From positions 225,759-289,758 of the forward strand of contig UESW01003900.1 in the NCBI GenBank assembly GCA_900491605.1: 64,000 bases of DNA, in the 5' to 3' direction. Every line of letters begins with the position of its first letter. The stretch's first letter is position 1. A program made the translations under genes and the position numbers. Below are positions 46,609 to 57,552 of the stretch, in pieces. This DNA comes from Calamus simplicifolius (Eukaryota; Streptophyta; Magnoliopsida; Arecales; Arecaceae). The notes under the pieces are model-generated. The model had not been told where the DNA came from and searched no databases. It worked only from the letters and a program-made list of their open reading frames with translations.

Positions 46609-48268
46609 TCATCCATTCTTAAGGTTAGTAACATATCAGTTACTCTTGATTCCTCGATAAGACAGTTCCAAGTTCTTTTGAACCAGATTTAAGATAGTTT
46701 TCTTCTAGTGCTCTCTCAGCTCTTGAATAGTTGAATATACCATTAATCATAATGATGCTTATTTCAATCATCATAACATACTTTGTTTCACTCTTGAATA
46801 CATCAAGCTAACATTAATGAACATTATGCTAATGATTTAGGACATCTTTCATCATAATTAACTAATTTATTTTCTTTATATTTATCAGTAATTACCCCCA
46901 CAACCAATCTATTTCTCTTGAATAGGTCATTTTATTCTCGATAAATATTGCAATGTAAATGATACAAATCCTTGAATCAAATATTTTATTATCAATGACT
47001 ATCAAAATCGCCTAAAAATTATGTTGATTTTATAGATTATGCAATATCTCATGCCATATCATGGCCAACTAATTTAAACCCTTCGAATATTTCAAAGTGA
47101 CCTCACTGATCTAGCTCAAATGGATACATGACTTATAAGGTCATAAAAATTGAAAATGCACTTACCATCCAAAAGACATAATTGAGAAATTATAGTAATC
47201 TCTTTATGATTTGGAGGTGATATTAGATGTATCCTTAACCATAATCCATAATTGATAATAATCAAAATAAAATCATCTCCCTCCTTTTTTTTTCTTAAAA
47301 ATATTTATGCCACTTATGGCTGATTGATAATTTATCCATCCTGAAGAAATATATCTACTTAGGAACTATGAAGAAAGGTACAATAAGTAGGCATGATAAA
47401 TTAATGAATAGATATCTTGATTTATAAATCTATTAACAGATAAACATCCTCATGAAATTCTTTATCAGTGGAATTTATCTTATTCTTCTTACTGCTAAGA
47501 TCTTTCACTTTCTACCATCAAAATATTTGATCATATATAGCCAAAATTGGTTCTAAAGATTAATAGAATCTCCTACTCTTAAAAACTTAAACAGTAATTG
47601 TCTCAGAATTTAAAATTTTATATTCTTCCTAAATGGTCCATCATGATATAATATGCAGTCAACTATTTCATTAATATCAGTATCAACTATCTCTATAATC
47701 GGCAGATTAGCTCATAATCTTAAACTTACAATATCAACAATGTAAGTTCTACAAATAAAAATTTATTATATACATCCACGTTCAAATTCAGATTTAATAA
47801 CTCAAAATCCAAATATCTAACGCAATTGCAATATGGATATAATGATGTTATCTTAGTCATATTAGTCATCAATTGCAATTCTCAACTACTATATTATATC
47901 CATATATTCATCTATCTTGTATTGCATATCCAATTAAAGTTTCATCTATCGATATTATATAAAGGTCTAAAACTGCTACGAGTCATTTCCATAAGTTTGA
48001 CGGAGATAAAACCTCTAGAAGCCCCTTGGCCTCCCCGCTGGTCAAGGTCACCAGCCTGAGAGCCCCGTTATATCATTGGTTTCTAGTGTGATGGTTCATT
48101 CTTAATTCCTATCAAATTCATATTTCAATTAATATCTTGATAAACTTTAAATTTCAGGCTTTCAAAGCATAATACCTGAAATTCCTTAAAAGTTATAATT
48201 GTCTCAATGTCATCCTAGTATTTTGCCTAGAGTGTCATCATGTATGTATCCCTAAGGTCAAAACCTAG
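46609..48268. other. AT-rich DNA, possibly the leader of the Del/Tekay-like element
   Basis: No coding signature is visible in any frame. If the LTR at 48288-51722 still has its interior, it would lie here (minus strand), but gag and pol motifs are absent. I see nothing else. Confidence 0.45.
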
Positions 48269-48280
48269 GCTCTGATACCA
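48269..48280 (-). promoter_or_regulatory. Primer binding site next to the Del/Tekay-like LTR
   Basis: The minus strand reads TGGTATCAGAGC, seven bases after the LTR end GGGGCGTGACA. Such a match to initiator tRNA-Met after a ...GTGACA end is usual in plant Del/Tekay chromoviruses. Confidence 0.75.
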
Positions 48281-48954
48281 CAAAAGCTGTCACGCCCCAG
48301 ACCCAATATTGGATCTAGGGGTGGCAACCCACCGCATGCGGCATGCAAGGTATCCTGAAATATAATATTTAATATAAGGAGGGGTAATAACTATATATCA
48401 TCCAAATTCAAAGTGTTTTTAATACAAACCATAATTATATGTTTTAGGCTACATACCAAAATACATAAATCAATGGGGTTACAACGAAGTATTGAATCTA
48501 AGTCATTCTGATAGCTTCTCCAACTACCCCATATTCCTATCTTCAGTTCTGTGGCTCTGAAAAATATTGTGAGATTTAAATGAGCTCACACTCAATAAGT
48601 AAGCCAACTATAATATAATATAATTACTTTAAGCTTTTATCAACTCAAATTTTTCATAATAAACATCTGCCAAGCTTCCATGTTTCAAATATATTTTACC
48701 ATGTTATCAAAATATGCATCATATGCTCAAAATAATTTTGGAAGCAATTGTTGTATATAGCATTTTAAGAATATATAATTTCAGGATAAAACCACTGTAC
48801 CACTGTAAATAGCATGTAAAAATGCATTAATGTCCCACGACCATACACTATGTACACGGAACACCCCCCTCGGGTGTAACACCCCCCTCGAGTGTATCCT
48901 CCATAAATATCCCCTAGGAGTCAGGGTCCTGGAACCAGCGTCATGAACTCACAT

Positions 48955-49135
48955 CATATCATATCCTGCTACAGCACACCCTAAAATTGTGTGTTCTCCA
49001 TATACCCCCCTATGGAGATGGGTTCCGCTGCCATGTGGCATAATATTGCCATATCCTATCACAGCACACCTCCTGGGTGTGTGTTCTCCATATACCCCCC
49101 CATGGAGTTGGATCCCGGTGCCAAGTGAGTCATGC
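48955..49135 (-). repeat. Direct repeat of about 90 bp in the Del/Tekay-like LTR
   Basis: The block CACAGCACACC to GTGTGTTCTCCATATACCCC to GGCATAAT recurs once with changes (near 48970 and 49060). Each copy has small inverted repeats, such as CTCCATATACCCCCCTATGGAG. An ATCAT microsatellite lies at about 49143-49170. Confidence 0.75.
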
Positions 49136-50042
49136 AACATATCACATCATATCATATCATATCATATCATAGCGGACCATGGTGGAACATATTATCATAT
49201 ACATAAAATACCATTTTCATGTCACATTTGCCAAATAGCATGTATCATTGCAAAAATACAATCCATATACTTTTCATAATTACAGTGATTTAAGCATGTC
49301 AAATATTTATAAAACCTTTAGCAACTTCAGAGATCATGCCAATTGATCAGTTGTCCGCATAGGTACCAAATCATTTGCAAAATAAATAATAAACTAATCA
49401 TAGTAAATGCTCATTTGCAAATAAGAGTACCAATTCATTTTCTTATTTTTCAAATAATGCAATATATACCAATATAGCATTTAAATACATAATTTTTATA
49501 TTTTAATAATTTATAAAAATTATAATAAATGACTTACTTACCTCCTAGCGCTAATCCAAAAATGTAATTCGATTATTTAAGCACTTGGGTACCTACAGCA
49601 TTAATTTTTTAATTTTTAGTCTCCAAAATTAGTATATCAAAATAGCTTATAAACTCTACCCAGTTTAATCCTGGGGCCAACTTGGGGCTTAAATATCTCC
49701 CAATATATAAGCCCAAATGGAGAAACAAAAATACCCCAAGAAACTAGGATCAACATTGATCTGGGTTATATTTTTATTTTTTCATTCCGGCCCAATACGG
49801 GGTCCAAATCGTAGCTCAAAAATGACTCGTGAGCCGGCCCAACAGGACCCAAAAGGAGAACGGCCCAGCCGGCCCACTCCCCTTTCTACCCCGCCTCCCC
49901 TGTTTCACCCGAAACAGGGGAGACTTGTGCCGGCGGCAGACAAGGGAGACTTGTGCCGGTGGCCAGGGCCACCGTCGGCCACTCCCTGGGGGGGCCCGGC
50001 TGCCGCCGTGGCCGAGCTCCTCCCCTTCTCTCTCCCCCTCAA

Positions 50043-50942
50043 TAGGGGTGCAACTTGGGCTGGGTTCAACCCGAACCTGGCCCGCGGAACCCGATTTGCA
50101 GCAGTACTCAAACTCTAGTTTGCTTAACCCGAACCCGAAGGATCCGGGTTGAACCCGACCGATTTGCAATTTGGGCCGGGTTAGGGTTGCAGTCAACCCG
50201 AACCCGAGAAAACCCGAACCCGCAAAGCCATAAGCAGCAGGCCCACTGGTATTGTGGAAGTGATGATTTAGCCTTGTTTGTTATGTTTAAAATATGTGGA
50301 GCTGACAATAGTTTTGTGAAAGTGATGATTCTTGGTATGAACATTCCACCAGAACCTTCATTACCTTTTAAAATGAGAAATATACATTTAACCATTGCAT
50401 TTTATCATGTAATGTTGGTGGGCCAAACTAGTATCTTTATTTTTTTTTAATTATCTTCTTTGAGACATTTGTAATTCTAATATAAAGTTTGCCAAAATTT
50501 TATGAAAGCATCTGGGAAGAGGTGATGAGCAGAAAACTAAAACATCTGGGAAAGGGGTGATGAGTAAAAAATCAGAGAGCTTTGGATGGCGAATGCAGTC
50601 TCGCTACTTGGAAAGATATCGCATACCAGACTTATGTGGTCTTCTAACTGACTCTTTATATCGTCTCAATATTTTCTGCTTTTGAAGGATAAAGGTGACT
50701 TCATCAATGCATATAGTGGCTATTGAAATATTATGCAACATTTGGATTACTTTGGATATATTTTGGTTTAAGAATGCACTTTTTTTTGTTTAGTCTTATG
50801 TAAAAGATGTATATTTTTAAACATGTAATTTGAAATGTGAAGCTTGTTTGTTTCAAACTTTAACTTGTTTGTACAATGTAAAGCTTATTTGTTTCAAACT
50901 TTAGCTTATTTGTGCAATGTTAAGCTTGTTTGTTTCAGATTG

Positions 50943-50982
<40 letters not shown>

Positions 50983-51157
50983 CTATCAACCCGAATTCTA
51001 ACCCGAAACTCAACCCGAACCCGATTTTTAAAAATAGGGTTAGGGTTAAGGTTTTACAAATAGGGTTAGGGTTAGGGTTAGGGTTGACATTTTACAAATA
51101 GGGTTAGGGTTAGGGTTCAAGAAAACCCAAGTTTCATGAGCCCGAGTTGCACCCCTA
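50043..51157. mobile_element. Non-autonomous hAT-type DNA transposon, 1115 bp
   Basis: Terminal inverted repeats TAGGGGTGCAA and TTGCACCCCTA are perfect over 11 bases and extend imperfectly (CTTGGGCT against AGCCCGAG). Both ends are flanked by the 8-bp duplication CCCCTCAA (50035-50042 and 51158-51165). An 8-bp duplication with this terminus is typical of hAT elements. The interior has no transposase. It is made of AACCCGAACCC-type motifs near the left end, a TA microsatellite at about 50946-50980, and GGGTTAGGGTTAGGG runs at 51037-51118. It sits inside the Del/Tekay-like LTR and so is younger than it. Confidence 0.92.
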
Positions 51158-51722
51158 CCCCTCAATCTTTCTTTGTCTCTCTCGTTCTCTCCCGCGACTT
51201 TACTTGTGCCGGTGGCACGGCCAGCCGGACCTCCACCAGATGCTTGCCCCGCGTCGGTGGAGGCCATCGGCCGCCGCCTGGGCTCGGCAAGCTGGCGGGC
51301 ACTCCATCGGGTCCGAACCAAGCCGCGTAGCGGCTTGGTTCCGTGATGAAAGGAGGGCCGGCCGGCGGCCCTCCAATGCCCCACTCCGGCCGCCTCGAGC
51401 GGCCGGAGCCTCCTCCTCTCTCCCTCCTCCGGCCGTCTCGAGCGGCCGGGCACTGTAACTGAAGGAATCCCTCCCATTCTCTCTTTCTCTGTCGCTCTTC
51501 TCTCTGTTGAATCAGTGGATAGGGGAGAAATTACTTGCTCACTTGATAGGTGGAGGGAGAAGACTCCCCTCTCCCTCCCTATTATAGTGGCGAGGGAAGG
51601 ACTAGCCCTCTCCTGTACTCGTGTAAAGAGGGAAGCTAACGTGCCCCTCTTCTTTGACCGATGGATGTTGCCCATGTAATGCACGCGAGTGGTGCCACAG
51701 AGGAAACGGGGGCTTCATAACA

Positions 51723-52354
51723 ATATTTGTCATATTTGTCCAAATTGGTCTTGCGGTTATCAGATTTACTCTCTTTTCTCCATCTTCACCATATTCCTCT
51801 GACAAGCAGATTGAAATCACATTCACTATCTGTTTCCTCTTGTGATCTACAGGCACTGCATATCAATAAGGCTTCAGGAATGGCCATCAACTTGGATCAG
51901 CATGTTGGAACTGAGATCAATCTTATTTAGAAGTTAGAATCCTTTTCCAATTGGCAACTAATTTTTTCAGCTCTGTCGTGTCAACTTTTGAGGATTAAAT
52001 ATGGCATCCATAAAATAAGCCAGTTTTGATTAGATGGCCAACTTAACCCAGGCCACAAGTACCCGATCCAAGATGGTTGGCATTACAAGCGAGTTTGAAT
52101 TGTGTACCGTGGTAATGCCTGTGAACTAGCGATGAGCTAGGGTGTATATAATTGCATATCAAACTTCGATAAGGCTTCAACTTGCCACAAATTGGACGAT
52201 CCAGATTTCAACCTTGAGGAACATATCAGAACGAGCCAAAAGAGAACTTCAATTTAACTTTACAAAAGTACTCGAAGTAATCAGTGTTAAAAAAAAAAAA
52301 AAAAAAAAAGGAGAAAAGAAAATGGCAAGGTTTATGGTAAGAAATTTATCGCAA
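51723..52354. other. Gene-free DNA between the LTR and the synthetase pseudogene
   Basis: Unremarkable sequence with an A run of about 20 bases at 52290-52309. No gene or RNA gene is recognised. Confidence 0.5.
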
Positions 52355-52670
52355 GAATGCGATGTCCCACTTGAAGTAGCCGTCGAAGGATCAGTTGCCG
52401 AGCATCTCGAAGAAGGTGTAGTGGTAAGTGTCCTTATCGACGTCATCAAGGTCGTTGTGCTTTTCATCGGCGCGAATGTGCTTTTGGGTGTTGCAGGCCC
52501 TAATGAGTTTGCCGAGGGGGTTCGCCGGGTTCACGGTCCCAAGGAAGATGGGCTTGAACTAATTCATCCCGGTGTTGTTGAAAAGGAGGGTAGGATCCTC
52601 CAGCGGCACATCGCCGTTGCGTTGGTGAAGATGGGCTTGAACTACTTCATGGTCTCTCTCACCTTGCTTG
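52355..52670 (-). pseudogene. Alanyl-tRNA synthetase fragment (catalytic N-terminus)
   Basis: The minus-strand reading gives KVRETMK, then (another frame) VPLEDPTLLFNNTGMN, a stop, FKPIFLGTVNPANPLGKLI, RACNTQKHIRADEKH, NDLDDVDKDTYHYTFFEML, GN, a stop, SFDGYFK. These match the conserved beginning of eukaryotic and bacterial alanyl-tRNA synthetases, which load alanine onto its tRNA. CAG (Gln) has become TAG at 52559-52561, and TGG (Trp) has become TGA at 52391-52393. About 100 codons of a protein of roughly 950-1000 are present, without introns. The phrase TAGTTCAAGCCCATCTTC occurs twice (52544-52561 and 52625-52642), the upstream copy replacing the expected sequence. The A run nearby is on the wrong strand to be a retrocopy tail. 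Confidence 0.85.
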
Positions 52671-54440
52671 CCGACCGCTCCGTCGCCGCCGATGGTGCAT
52701 CCTTTGTCATCGGTGCCGACGGATGGGGAGCGGAAGAGAAAAAACATAATCCGAAGGTTCAGAGGTACTTTGGGGTTTAAACTTTAAATCAAATATATTT
52801 TGGGGACATCATCTCCTATCCTTCCAATCAAATGCAGCTAGATGGGATAACAAAAAGTTATCCTCTAGAGTCAAATTTTTGCATTTGATACCTTTCTTGA
52901 GATAATCAAAGGATATCCCTAGGGATATTCCCTGAAAAAATACTATTCCATATATTTATCCCGAAATAGTTTTTTCAGAATCAAACACAACCTAAAACGC
53001 TGAATTAATGGGATAAATGTTCTAGAAGGAATTATGTTTGATTTTTAATTTAATTCATGAATAACCTATATTGTAATGGAATAACTCGAGAGGCATTTTA
53101 AACAAAAAGAAAATCATAATTTTGCAAATTTCATGGAGACATAAAGAGTTGTGTTTATTTCAATGAGCCAATACCCTTCAATTTGTCATACATTGTGTTA
53201 TTTTGTAATTTTTTGGAATATAATTCATGTGCTCTTGCTGACAACTTGCTTAAATAACTCAATAACTTGCTTAAATAACTCAAAGTTACAGCAAAGCTAG
53301 CGACTAGAAGGCTATTTTTGGGGCCAAAAATATGATGCCATTACTTTTTCTTTCCATCTACCATTAATTTGTATCATTGTAGTATGAACATCATCAAAAT
53401 TTGATATAACTGTTTGTCATTGTAATTTGCAGCCATTATTTAACTAACTATAACTTTCTTGAACAGTGGCAGTTTTTGTTATATATATATTTTTTACCTT
53501 TCTTATCTCATGTTGGATAATTGCTATTATTCTTTTGTCATGGCATAAAAACATTACTCTCTATATTTAAATTATACACACTTTCCATTTATTTTTTTCA
53601 TGAAATTCTTTATAATTTTTTTGTTGAAACAAAGAAAAAAATATTTTTTTATTTCAATTTTTTTTCTTTGATCGGAATAGATCACAGTAGCAATGGACAA
53701 TGAGTCATGAACCATCAATGAGATCTTAGATGCTAAAAATAATAAAATACGTTGGTTTCTATCTCAACTATTGTGTGTCATACGACCTAGATTTTTGGCA
53801 ATATAAAATTTTAAATGAACCTTGATGATTTGGGGATTGTCATTAAAAGTGCAAATTAAATATTTGAGAAAGAAATAACTTTACATGTTTTATTTGCTTT
53901 GGTTTTAGATAGATAAAGAAAAAAATAAACTCTCATTAGAAGCACATACGAATGCTACTACTTAGAAAATATGGGCAATGGAGCAAAAATTTAAGCTCAT
54001 CTTCTATTTTCATTATTTTCCAAAAACATGAAAAGCAAGTTTGGAAACGTTTTTTTGGTTATATCATGGTATTTTATGTTTTTGTTTCTAGTGCTAGCTT
54101 AGTTGGGGAGAAAATAAAAGGAAAAACCTTTCTTATTTTATTTGATCATGCTTGATCATAGAAGAGAGGAGAAATTAAAAATAAAGCTCACGTACATTTT
54201 TCCTTCTTTCATTTAAAAATTTGAATATTATGGGAGAGATGGTATTGTATTTTCTTAGATTTTTTTAAAAAAATATTTTTTTAAGAAAATACAATAAGAG
54301 TACTTATAAGTAAACAAAGGCCACCTTAAATCAACATATAGTATAAAGACCCAATATAGCAAGGGAAACAAAAAGGCAATAAATATTGAAAGGAAGTAAT
54401 GGTTGCAAGGCCCATGATCAAGGAAAACTAACCACGTCAC
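52671..54440. other. AT-rich gene-free DNA
   Basis: No coding, RNA or terminal-repeat signal is visible apart from the palindrome at 54243-54295. T-rich runs lie near 53600-53670. Confidence 0.5.
54243..54295. repeat. Short AT-rich palindrome
   Basis: TATTGTATTTTCTTA and TAAGAAAATACAATA form a perfect 15-bp stem around T and A runs that can pair further. It lies about 150 bases outside the large inverted repeat. Confidence 0.8.
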
Positions 54441-54489
54441 GGAAAAGACTTTGTACACCGCCCCCGATGCAGCAAGTTCTATATGGACT

Positions 54490-54962
54490 GCACCGCTTCT
54501 TTCTATTGGTCCACATGGATCCAATGTGGCCTGACATGATGGGACAGAATAGCAGGGGGATAATGTTACTTTTTGATCGTACATCCATTAAAAATCGTTC
54601 AGCCTTTCACCATTGGTGTGAAGACGAAAATGCCCTTTCCCTCCAGCCTACTTCAACCCGCCATCTTATTTGGATTTTACTGATAAAAAATCGTAAGGTT
54701 CTGGCCTGGAAGAAGAGTATCCGAAGGAGTGGCAAAGCTCTGCCAGACGACATCCTTGCGCGCATTCAAGAGAACAAGATTCCCATCGTCGCGGAGACTG
54801 GCTGAAGCGACAGAGGAGTTGTGAGTGTTGCTGCTCCAGACCTCGGCTCCCTTCGAAGAGTCGAAGAGAACGAGACCTCTAGCCTCATTGAGTTGAAGAA
54901 ATGAATTATATCCGACAGAAACATGAGCGCCGGCAACCCATACAGGCGCCTACTCGGGTCCA
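54490..54962 (-). pseudogene. G-type lectin S-receptor-like kinase fragment, left arm
   Basis: The minus strand reads APVWVAGAHVSVGYNSFLQL, then LVLFDSSKGAEVWSSNTHNS, SLRDDGNLVLLNARKDVVWQ and SFATPSDTLLPGQN. This is the bulb-type mannose-lectin domain of plant S-domain receptor kinases, which sit in the plasma membrane and sense external signals. Only this domain is present; the S-locus, PAN and kinase parts are absent. A shorter continuation (LHTNGERLNDF-like) reaches about 54600. The reading starts right at the minisatellite edge. Confidence 0.8.
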
Positions 54963-54964
54963 CA

Positions 54965-55748
54965 TGGGTGTCGTGGGTTTTGAACTGGGGTGTCGTGGGT
55001 CTTGAACTAGTCTTTAACTGGGGGTGTCGTGGGTCTTGAACTAGGGGTGTCGTGGGTCTTGAACTAGGGTGTCGTGGGTCTTGAACTGGGGGTGTCGTGG
55101 GTCTTAAACTAGGGTGTCGTGGGTCTTGAACTGGGGGTGTCGTGGGTCTTGAACTGGGGGTGTCATAGGTCTTGAACTGGAGGTGTCGTGGGTCTTGAAC
55201 TGGGGTGTCGTGGGTCTTGAACTGGGGGTGTCATAGGTCTTCAACTAGGGGTGTCATGGGTCTTAAACTAGGGTGTCGTGGGTCTTGAACTGGGGGTGTC
55301 GTGGGTCTTGAACTGGGGTGTCATGGGTCTTGAACTGGGGGTGTCGTGGGTCTTGAACTGGGGGTGTCTGGGTCTTGAACTGGGGTGTCGTGGGTCTTTA
55401 ACTGGGGGTGTCGTGGGTCTCTAACTAGGGTGTCGTGGGTCTTGAACTGGGGGTATCGTGGGTCTTGAACTAGGATGTCATGGGTCTTGAACTGGGGGTG
55501 TCGTGGGTCTTGAACTAGGGTGTCATGGGTCTTGAACTGGGGGTATCGTGGGTCTTGAACTAGGTGTGTCGTGGGTCTTGAACTGGGGTGTCATGGGTCT
55601 TTAACTGGGGGTGTCATGGGTCTTGAACTAGGGTGTCGTGTGTCTTGAACTGGGGTGTCATTGGTCTTGAACTGAAGGTATCGTGGGTCTTAAACTGTGA
55701 TGTCATGGGTCTTGAACTGGGTGTCGTGTATCTTGAACGGGGGGTGTC
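54965..55748 (+). repeat. Minisatellite of 21-23 bp units, left arm
   Basis: The unit is GTGTCGTGGGTCTTGAACTGGG with a G run of two to five, about 34 copies. Variants have CATGGG, CTAGGG or TTTAAC. It lies exactly between the lectin fragment and the BAHD fragment. Confidence 0.93.
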
Positions 55749-55757
55749 ATGCATTGT

Positions 55758-56537
55758 TAAACCCCCACCGCTTCCTCACAAGCGTTGCCTCCTGACACCA
55801 TGGGATCTGGGCAAGCTCTCCGCCCATTACTTCCAAAAGGGCCTTCTCTTCGCCAACCTTCCGCCTTCCCCATCCACCGACCAAATCGTCGACCGCCTCA
55901 AATCCTCCCTCTCCATGGCTCTCCTCCATTTCTATCCCCTCGCCGGCCGTCTCGTAACTAAAGAGGCGCGTGATGAGAACCAGAAGGTGACCGGCATCTT
56001 TGTATCCATCGATTGCAACGGAGAAGGCACGGAGTTCACCCATGCCGCCCACCACTTCCTCACAAGCATTGCCTCCTGACGCCATGGGATCTGGGCAAGC
56101 TCTCCGCCCATTACTTCCAAAAGGGCCTTCTCTTCGCCAACCTTCCGCCTTCCCCATCCACCGACCAAATCGTCGACCGCCTCAAATCCTCCTTCTCCAT
56201 GGCTCTCCTCCATTTCTATCCCCTCGCTGGCCGTCTCGTAACTGAAGAGGCGCGTGATGAGAACCAGAAGGTGACCGGCATCTTTGTATCCATCGATTGC
56301 AACGGAGAAGGCACAGAGTTCACCCATGCCGTCGCTCACGAAATTAGAGTCTCCGACGTGCTATCCCCTTCCGAAGACGTCCCCTCCATCAAATCTTTCT
56401 TCGCCCTTGACGGTGCCATCAACCATGATGGCCACACTCAACCTCTACTCGCGGTCCAACTAACCGAGTTAAAGGATGGCATCTTCGTCTGATGCTCCTT
56501 CAACCATGCCATCGGAGATGCCACTTCCTATTGGAAG
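55758..56537 (+). pseudogene. BAHD acyltransferase N-terminal fragment, left arm, with internal duplication
   Basis: The frame reads PPPLPHKRCLLTPWDLGKLS, HYFQKGLLFANLPPSPSTDQ, MALLHFYPLAGRLVTKEARD and GIFVSIDCNGEGTEFTHA. It then restarts with HKHCLLTPWDLGKLSAHYFQ and repeats the segment, a tandem copy of about 285 bp. It goes on to HEIRVSDVLSPSEDVPS and CSFNHAIGDATSYW. HAIGD is the H-x-x-x-D catalytic motif of BAHD enzymes, which move acyl groups from CoA to alcohols or amines. A stop (TGA for Gly) precedes CSFNHAIGD. The C-terminal half with the DFGWG motif is absent. Confidence 0.88.
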
Positions 56538-57552
56538 GAAGTTGACAAACATTCAAAGCAGTACGTGTTTACTTATCAAGATCAAATGATGGCATCCACT
56601 GTAATATAATATGTAAATTCTGTACAACCATAAAATTGTAAACAAGAAACATTTATTACATGTTTCACAGAAGTCACTAAACTCTTCTCCACTTTATATG
56701 ATCTCATAGAATTTCTAAAGATTCTTGAAAACACCATAGCTTTGTAACTGCTGACATACATGCTATTGAAATTAAAAATGGCAAGGGCTGCACCTGAAAG
56801 GTTCAGGCACTAAGGCACTGCAGAGGGAAAAGTCAGACAACGACATGAATTATTTACAAGCCAAAACTGAAACAAGAAATGCATTCCCCACCCCCCCTGC
56901 AGTTGCCTCATCAGAGGTTCTTTTGCTAGTGCTCGCAAGAACGCTCGAACAATTTCCGTTGCACGCATAGCTTTGGTCTACTTTTAGGTCGTTCTGCTCG
57001 TTCGTCATCTATTCAAAGATACATGCACAAAGAACAGGATTACTAAAAAGCAGAATAGATGCAAAATTTGAAGAAGAAGACTCTTGTGCTCTTTTCTGCC
57101 CACACACATCAACAAGGGAAGAACATCACCCACAGCAGCAAATAAAAAGGAAGCGTATAGAAAGGCATTCATATGATACAGGAGTCTAAATTTACAAAAC
57201 AACAATATATTCCACTTGCTTCTGTTCATATATTTTCTTCCTGAAAATGAATGTCTAAGACATCAAATGATCAAACAAGCAGCCAAAAAGGGAGGAAAAT
57301 TGGATGGCATATATATAAAAGAGAGTGCTTCTTCAGTTTGGGAATACCTTTAATTTGTTTTTCGAGTTCTGTCAGAGAAGTTTTTGCAACTGGCTGTGGA
57401 TCCATGTTGGAAGAACAACTAGCTACTGCAGCTTGGGAAGGCTGAGTTCCAGAATTCTGAAACAACAGTAACCAGTAAACGACAGCCATAAGAGGAATTC
57501 TTGTGGGTCCCCAAGAAGATATTAGAAAAAATTCCAGTAGGAAGTGAGGAAG
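56538..57552 (-). other. Centre of the inverted repeat, with exon-like pieces of an unknown gene
   Basis: On the minus strand, TTTCAG precedes an open piece reading NSGTQPSQAAVASCSS, then KTSLTELEKQIK, then GTATTCCC (about 57455-57345), bounded like an exon. A second piece after GAATAG starts MTNEQNDLKVDQSYACNGN (from about 57008) and stops at about 56855. I do not recognise the protein. The rest is AT-rich. It may be part of the original gene into which the arms were copied, or simply spacer. Confidence 0.35.

Larger units (their letters stand above)
48288..51722 (-). repeat. Del/Tekay-like LTR, interrupted by a hAT element
   Basis: The left end TGTCACGCCCCAG and the right end GGCTTCATAACA give matching TGTyAyG termini on the two strands. 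The right end is inferred from this symmetry. Length is 3435 bases including the 1123-base hAT insertion and its duplication, so about 2.3 kb before it. A candidate TATA box (minus CTATAATAG) is at 51579-51587. No partner LTR is in the window, and the interior beyond the primer site is not recognisable. Confidence 0.6.

Noticed and set aside
50055..50450. A 131-codon open frame in the hAT element as a transposase
   Set aside because: There is no hAT dimerisation or catalytic motif. The frame runs through the AACCCGAACCC repeat and stops in AT-rich DNA.
51037..51118. Telomeric repeat array
   Set aside because: Only a few GGGTTAGGG units, broken by other sequence, occur inside a hAT element bounded by a target duplication. 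It is not a chromosome end.
52290..52309. Poly-A run as the tail of a processed synthetase retrocopy
   Set aside because: The run is A on the plus strand while the pseudogene is on the minus strand, so it would be poly-T in the sense direction.
52142..52780. A 212-codon plus-strand open frame that could be called a gene
   Set aside because: It is the reverse strand of the alanyl-tRNA synthetase pseudogene, has no recognisable domain of its own, and begins in unrelated DNA with a Lys run from a poly-A tract.
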